From Candidatus Acetothermia bacterium (lineage in GTDB: Bacteria; Bipolaricaulota; Bipolaricaulia; Bipolaricaulales; Bipolaricaulaceae), in assembly GCA_024653305.1 (NCBI GenBank), contig JANLFW010000006.1, forward strand, positions 1 to 64,000: a stretch of 64,000 bases of DNA, read 5' to 3'. The notes beneath the pieces are model-generated. The model ran no database searches. It had not been told where the DNA came from and worked only from the letters and a program-made list of their open reading frames with translations. The position numbers were made by a program, and so were the translations under genes. Shown piece after piece: positions 61,003 through 64,000 of this stretch (position 1 is the stretch's first letter; the number at the start of each line of letters is the position of its first letter).

Positions 61003-61028
61003 GTAGCATCGGGCTTCATGCCCGACGT
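61003..61028. repeat. Single palindromic hairpin copy
   Basis: GTAGCATCGGGC-TTCAT-GCCCGACG: same 5-base-loop design as the cluster at 61.46-61.56 kb and the hairpin at 30.43 kb, with a different stem sequence. It lies at the truncated edge of the lipocalin remnant. Confidence 0.65.
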
Positions 61029-61085
61029 TCGGAGCCATCGGCCCCGGACCGGCCGAGCCCCAGTCCAGGCGTTCGGGCCGGGGGG

Positions 61086-61196
61086 CTACTTGTCCTTCTC
61101 GAACTTCTCCTTCGAGGCGCCGCAGCTCGGGCACTTCTTGGGGCGAGAACTCCCGTTTACCACTTCACCGCACAACGAGCAAACCCACTTCGGCAT
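61086..61196 (-). CDS. Rubredoxin-like single-iron protein
   Basis: 36 residues starting MPKWVCSLCGEVV and ending with a CPSCGASKEKF segment. Cysteines 6, 9, 22 and 25 form the Fe(Cys)4 site; the domain equals the rubredoxin module at the end of rubrerythrins, here stand-alone. Such proteins carry electrons to peroxide or superoxide reductases in anaerobes. The ATG is chosen by homology; an upstream in-frame extension is not protein-like. TATAAT (rc of 61225-61230) lies about 30 bases upstream without a clear -35 box. Confidence 0.85.
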   Translation of the reverse strand: MPKWVCSLCGEVVNGSSRPKKCPSCGASKEKFEKDK

Positions 61197-61230
61197 CTCC
61201 GTTCCCTCACCCTTTGCCGGCCCCATTATA

Positions 61231-61461
61231 CGGGGCGGCTGGCGGTGGGGTGGCACGGGTAGGGGTAGGTGGCGCTGGCCTGTGGACGAGGTCCCCGGGG
61301 ATACGGCCATCTACTGGCCGGGATCAACCTCGAGGGTCCGGAGCTGCTTCTGGCCAAGGATCGCGGGTTCGACCTCGCCTGACCCACCATCCGCGGGTGG
61401 GGCGGTGGTTCGGTTCCACGAGGCGCTCCACCGCCACGTGGCCGCGCACGGCCTTACGAAA
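61231..61461. other. Intergenic stretch without a recognised gene
   Basis: Lies between the rubredoxin promoter and the hairpin cluster. On the plus strand two short protein-like runs occur in different frames, HLLAGINLEGPELLLAKDRG followed by a stop, and AVVRFHEALHRHVAAHG; neither has a start codon or a family I can name. They may be worn gene pieces like the nearby lipocalin fragment. Confidence 0.4.
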
Positions 61462-61562
61462 CGTCGTCCATAAAGGACGACGCTACACCTGTAGCGTCGG
61501 GGTTTATCCCCGACGTTCAGGTTGGGCCTTGTGCCCGACGCTCGCGGGGTTCATCCCCGACG
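61462..61562. repeat. Tandem array of four palindromic hairpins
   Basis: Four units of about 21 bases, each with 7-8-base arms and a 5-base loop: CGTCGTCC-ATAAA-GGACGACG (61462-61482), CGTCGGGG-TTTAT-CCCCGACG (61495-61515), GTTGGGC-CTTGT-GCCCGAC (about 61521-61539) and CGCGGGG-TTCAT-CCCCGACG (61543-61562). The arms vary while pairing is kept, suggesting selection for structure. CTACACCTGTAG joins units one and two. The last units run into the 3' end of hisS. Confidence 0.8.
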
Positions 61563-62872
61563 CCAAACCCGACGTCCCCTCGGGCTGGGGCATCACTCGA
61601 AAACCTCCTCCGGAGCACTTCGGGGGCAGCGGAAAACTCCTGGAGCTCCAGCAGGCGCTGTTCGCCGGTAGTAAGGTCCTTTACCTTGGCCTGACCCTGT
61701 TCAAGCTCCTCCGGGCCCACGATCAGGGCGTAGCGGGCGCGGCGTCCCGCCACCTGCATCGCCTTCCGGAGCGAACGCCCCATGTACTCCATGTCCGCAG
61801 AAACCCCGGCCCGCCTGAGCTGGGCAAGGAGCTCGATCGCCTTCCTCTGCGCCTCGTCCCCGATCGGGACCACGCAGCACGCAAGCTCGGGCGTCGCGTC
61901 CTTTTCCTCCCCCCGTTGGGCCTGGAGCACAAGCACCAACCGTTCCATCCCCCCGGCAAACCCGACCCCGGGCGTGGCCGGTCCCCCGAGAAGCTCCACC
62001 AGGTCGTCGTACCGCCCCCCGCCCAGAAGCGCATCCTGGGCCCCAAGCTCCCGGGAACACAGCTCGAACACGGTCCGGGTGTAGTAGTCGAACCCCCGGA
62101 CCAGGGTGTGGTCGAGCTCATACCTGAGCGCGAGCGCGTCGAGATGCTCCCTGACTTGTTGGAAGTGGTGCCGGCAGGCGTCACACAGGTGGTCTACGCT
62201 CTTCGGCGCGCTTCGGATCGCGGGCTGGCATTGGGGTTGCTTGCAATCGAGGATGCGCATCGGATTTTCGGCAAGGCGGCGCTGGCAGTCGGCACACAGC
62301 TCGGACGCCCGGGGGAGGAAGTGCTGGCGGAGAGCCTCCCGGTAGCCGACCCGATCCCGAGCGCAGCCAATGGAGTTGAGCCGCAAAAACAGCCCTTCCC
62401 GGCGGAGGCCCAACCGCTCCATGAGGAAGCTCGCCAGGTCGATGACCTCAGCATCCAGCGCCGGATCGAGCGACCCCAGGGCCTCCACCCCATACTGGTG
62501 GAACTGGCGCTGGCGGCCCTTCTGGGGCTTCTCGTAACGGAACATGGGCCCAATGTAGTAGAGCTTGGCCAAATCCCCTTTGGCGTAGAGGCCGTGCTCC
62601 ACGTACGCCCGCACCACCGACGCCGTCGCCTCCGGGCGCAGGGCAAGCTCAAGGCCCTTTTTGTCGGGGAACACGTACATCTCCTTGTGCACGACGTCGG
62701 TGGTCTCCCCCACCCCCCGGCTGAACAGGGCCGCGAGCTCCACCAGCGGCGGGCGGATCTCCCGGTACCCGTACAGGGCGAAGGCAGCACGGATCTCCGC
62801 CTCCACCCGCTGCCAAAAGGGGGTTTCCTCGGGCAGGATGTCCCGCATCCCCCGTACGCTCTCGACCTTCAT
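61517..62872 (-). CDS. hisS: Histidyl-tRNA synthetase
   Basis: Class II synthetase. Motif 2 is YYIGPMFRYEKPQKGRQRQF, the histidine-specific LVRGFDYYTRTVFEL, motif 3 GVGFAGGMERLVLVL, and a cysteine set (LCADCQRR, LDCKQPQC, LCDACRHHF) usual for this bacterial subgroup. The anticodon-binding domain follows. The conserved protein ends around LELQEFSAAPEVLRRRF; the last 25 or so residues (DAPARGDVGFGVGDEPRERR and on) are encoded by the palindromic repeat cluster, as if the repeat had displaced the original stop. 451 residues in all. The start overlaps ribH by 4 bp. Confidence 0.95.
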   Translation of the reverse strand: MKVESVRGMRDILPEETPFWQRVEAEIRAAFALYGYREIRPPLVELAALFSRGVGETTDVVHKEMYVFPDKKGLELALRPEATASVVRAYVEHGLYAKGDLAKLYYIGPMFRYEKPQKGRQRQFHQYGVEALGSLDPALDAEVIDLASFLMERLGLRREGLFLRLNSIGCARDRVGYREALRQHFLPRASELCADCQRRLAENPMRILDCKQPQCQPAIRSAPKSVDHLCDACRHHFQQVREHLDALALRYELDHTLVRGFDYYTRTVFELCSRELGAQDALLGGGRYDDLVELLGGPATPGVGFAGGMERLVLVLQAQRGEEKDATPELACCVVPIGDEAQRKAIELLAQLRRAGVSADMEYMGRSLRKAMQVAGRRARYALIVGPEELEQGQAKVKDLTTGEQRLLELQEFSAAPEVLRRRFSSDAPARGDVGFGVGDEPRERRAQGPT

Positions 62873-63336
62873 CCGCCGATCGCCCGCTCCAGGTTCACCA
62901 TCTCCACCAGGGCCTCCGCGGCCTGGGCGCCCTTGTTGCCGACCTTGCCCCCGGCCCGCTCCAGGGCCTGATCTTGCGTGTCAGCGGTGATCACCCCGAA
63001 CGCCACCGGCACCGGGAGCTCCAGATTAAGCTTCGCAAGGCCTTTCGCGACCTCGGCGGCCACGTACTCGAAGTGGGGCGTGGCCCCGCGCACCACCGCC
63101 GCCAGGGCGAGGACCCCGTGGACCTTGCCCGACGAGCCGAGGGTCCGCACCGCCCGCGGGAGCTCGAACGCCCCCGGCACCCATGCCACCGCGATGTCCT
63201 TTTCCTCTACCCCGAGCCGCCGCAGGCGGTCCACCGCCCCGGCCAGGAGCTCCTTGGTCACGAGCTCGTTGAACCGGGACACGGCGATCCCGACCTTTAG
63301 CCCCTTTCCGTCCAGCTTTCCCTCGTAGGCGGCCAT
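62869..63336 (-). CDS. ribH: 6,7-dimethyl-8-ribityllumazine synthase
   Basis: Penultimate riboflavin step: condenses the pyrimidinedione with 3,4-dihydroxy-2-butanone 4-phosphate. SRFNELVTKELLAGA, VPGAFELPRAV, the catalytic-histidine region AVVRGATPHFEYVAAE, and FGVITADTQDQALERAGGK are all present; 155 residues, normal. It lies 10 bases below ribBA and is translationally coupled to hisS. Confidence 0.96.
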   Translation of the reverse strand: MAAYEGKLDGKGLKVGIAVSRFNELVTKELLAGAVDRLRRLGVEEKDIAVAWVPGAFELPRAVRTLGSSGKVHGVLALAAVVRGATPHFEYVAAEVAKGLAKLNLELPVPVAFGVITADTQDQALERAGGKVGNKGAQAAEALVEMVNLERAIGG

Positions 63337-63346
63337 CCCTCCTCCT

Positions 63347-64000
63347 TCATACCTTCCTGAGCTCGTGGCCGAGCTTCTCCTTCTTCGCCTTGAGGTAGCG
63401 CACGTTGTACGGGTTCGGCTCGACCTCGATCGGCACCTGCTCCACGATCTCCAGGCCGTAGCCTGCGAGCCCGGCCACCTTGCGCGGGTTGTTCGTGAGG
63501 AGTCGGATCTTCTTCACCCCGAGGTCGACCAGGATCTGGGCCCCGATCCCGTACTCCCGTAGGTCGGCCGGGTACCCGAGGCGCAGGTTGGCCTCCACCG
63601 TGTCCAGGCCCTGATCCTGAAGGTGGTAGGCGCACACCTTGTTGGCGAGCCCGATCCCCCGCCCCTCCTGGCGCATGTAGAGCACCACCCCCCGCCCCTC
63701 CCGATCGACCATGTCGAGCGCGGCGTGGAGCTGGCCGCCGCAGTCGCACCGCAGCGACCCCAGGGCGTCCCCGGTCAGGCACTCCGAGTGCACCCGCACC
63801 AGCACCGGCGCCTCCCCAGCGAGGTCGCCCTTCACCAGGGCCACGTGCTCCTGCCCGGCGATCCGGTCGCGGAAGGTGACGATGCGGAACTCCCCCCACC
63901 GCGTGGGCAGGTCCGCCTCGCAGATCCGGTCCACCAGCTTCTCCCGCCTCTTGCGGTACGCGATGAGGTCGGCGATGGTCAGAATCGGAAGCCCATGACG
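63347..64000 (-). CDS. ribBA: RibBA: 3,4-dihydroxybutanone-4-phosphate synthase / GTP cyclohydrolase II, 5' end outside the window
   Basis: The frame is open to the window edge. The first visible residues, [20 protein letters not shown], are the end of the RibB domain; the RibA domain begins around [13 protein letters not shown] and has the zinc site [18 protein letters not shown], the GTP-binding [13 protein letters not shown] and LTNNPRKV. So the gene is the bifunctional form and not a stand-alone ribA starting at 63934. Together with ribH it supplies the riboflavin pathway. Confidence 0.93.
   Translation of the reverse strand, partial: RHGLPILTIADLIAYRKRREKLVDRICEADLPTRWGEFRIVTFRDRIAGQEHVALVKGDLAGEAPVLVRVHSECLTGDALGSLRCDCGGQLHAALDMVDREGRGVVLYMRQEGRGIGLANKVCAYHLQDQGLDTVEANLRLGYPADLREYGIGAQILVDLGVKKIRLLTNNPRKVAGLAGYGLEIVEQVPIEVEPNPYNVRYLKAKKEKLGHELRKV

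Noticed and set aside
61300-61450. Protein-like runs HLLAGINLEGPELLLAKDRG and AVVRFHEALHRHVAAHG as genes
   Set aside because: No start codons, different frames and no family I can name; noted only as possible remnants.
61462-61562. CRISPR array
   Set aside because: Units are self-complementary hairpins of 21 bases separated by only 4-12 bases and with changing stems; there are no constant repeats with 30-40-base spacers and no cas genes.
63347-63934. Stand-alone GTP cyclohydrolase II starting at 63934
   Set aside because: The open frame continues upstream with a clear RibB C terminus to the window edge, so the gene is ribBA.

Overview
The window is a GC-rich, gene-dense stretch of bacterial chromosome with very short intergenic gaps, many 1-4 bp start/stop overlaps and several promoters that fire at or just before the start codon. 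Strict-anaerobe functions (aldehyde:ferredoxin oxidoreductase, a 2-hydroxyacyl-CoA-dehydratase-type activase pair, a rubredoxin-like protein) sit beside ordinary housekeeping genes. This would suit a deep-branching anaerobe such as Bipolaricaulota/Acetothermia, but the taxonomic guess is weak and rests on gene content only.

Layout. 1-2.8 kb (+): sucD (5' end cut), ychF, an EamA transporter, then tRNA-Ser(CGA) and tRNA-Arg(GCG). 3.0-9.3 kb (-): a CGNR regulator, and a tightly coupled protein-quality-control operon rqcH - site-2 protease - tig - clpP preceded by a GAF/PAS/GGDEF diguanylate cyclase. 10.1-20.4 kb (-): a long housekeeping run pdxS - pdxT (broken) - gap - comF - MBL hydrolase - dnaG - rpoD - miaA - nnrDE - zinc-ribbon membrane protein - tatD. 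20.5-25 kb: tRNA-Thr(CGT) and a fused activase plus its large Fe-S partner. 25-28 kb (-): mtnP and an AOR. 28.4-33.4 kb (+): an ABC-2 exporter, an aldo/keto reductase and a GNAT enzyme. 33.4-38.7 kb: an FN3 lipoprotein, a HAD-HD fusion, then a decayed patch (secreted-protein fragment, aquaporin, malic enzyme, OsmC), ended by an intact HTH regulator/glutaredoxin pair with a divergent operator-promoter.

38.7-48.9 kb (-) is a coherent catabolic island: the PucR-type regulator, a BMP-family ABC importer (ATPase, two permeases, binding protein) and FdrA, DUF1116 and DUF2877 proteins, the set linked to oxamate/carbamoyl transfer in E. coli allantoin degradation. 49-51.1 kb is a second graveyard of fused remnants (glmU, HAD-HD, an AlkD-like piece, a GNAT gene). 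51.2-60.9 kb (+) is a nucleoside-salvage operon: nucleoside phosphorylase, a secreted 5'-nucleotidase carrying an inserted ComEA-like helix-hairpin-helix domain, a second BMP-family importer, an AbiEii-type nucleotidyltransferase, mtnA and a class II aldolase. With mtnP at 27 kb, mtnA and the aldolase would make a DHAP shunt that recycles 5'-methylthioadenosine or 5'-deoxyadenosine. 60.9-64 kb (-): a lipocalin remnant, palindromic repeat clusters, a rubredoxin-like protein, then hisS, ribH and ribBA (cut by the window end).

The most interesting points are the nucleotidase with a DNA-binding-type insertion inside a nucleoside-import operon, the rqcH-S2P-tig-clpP operon, the split DHAP shunt with an AOR next to mtnP, two islands of deletion-driven gene decay, the doubly damaged pdxT, and a dispersed palindromic hairpin family shared by the 30.4 and 61 kb intergenic regions.
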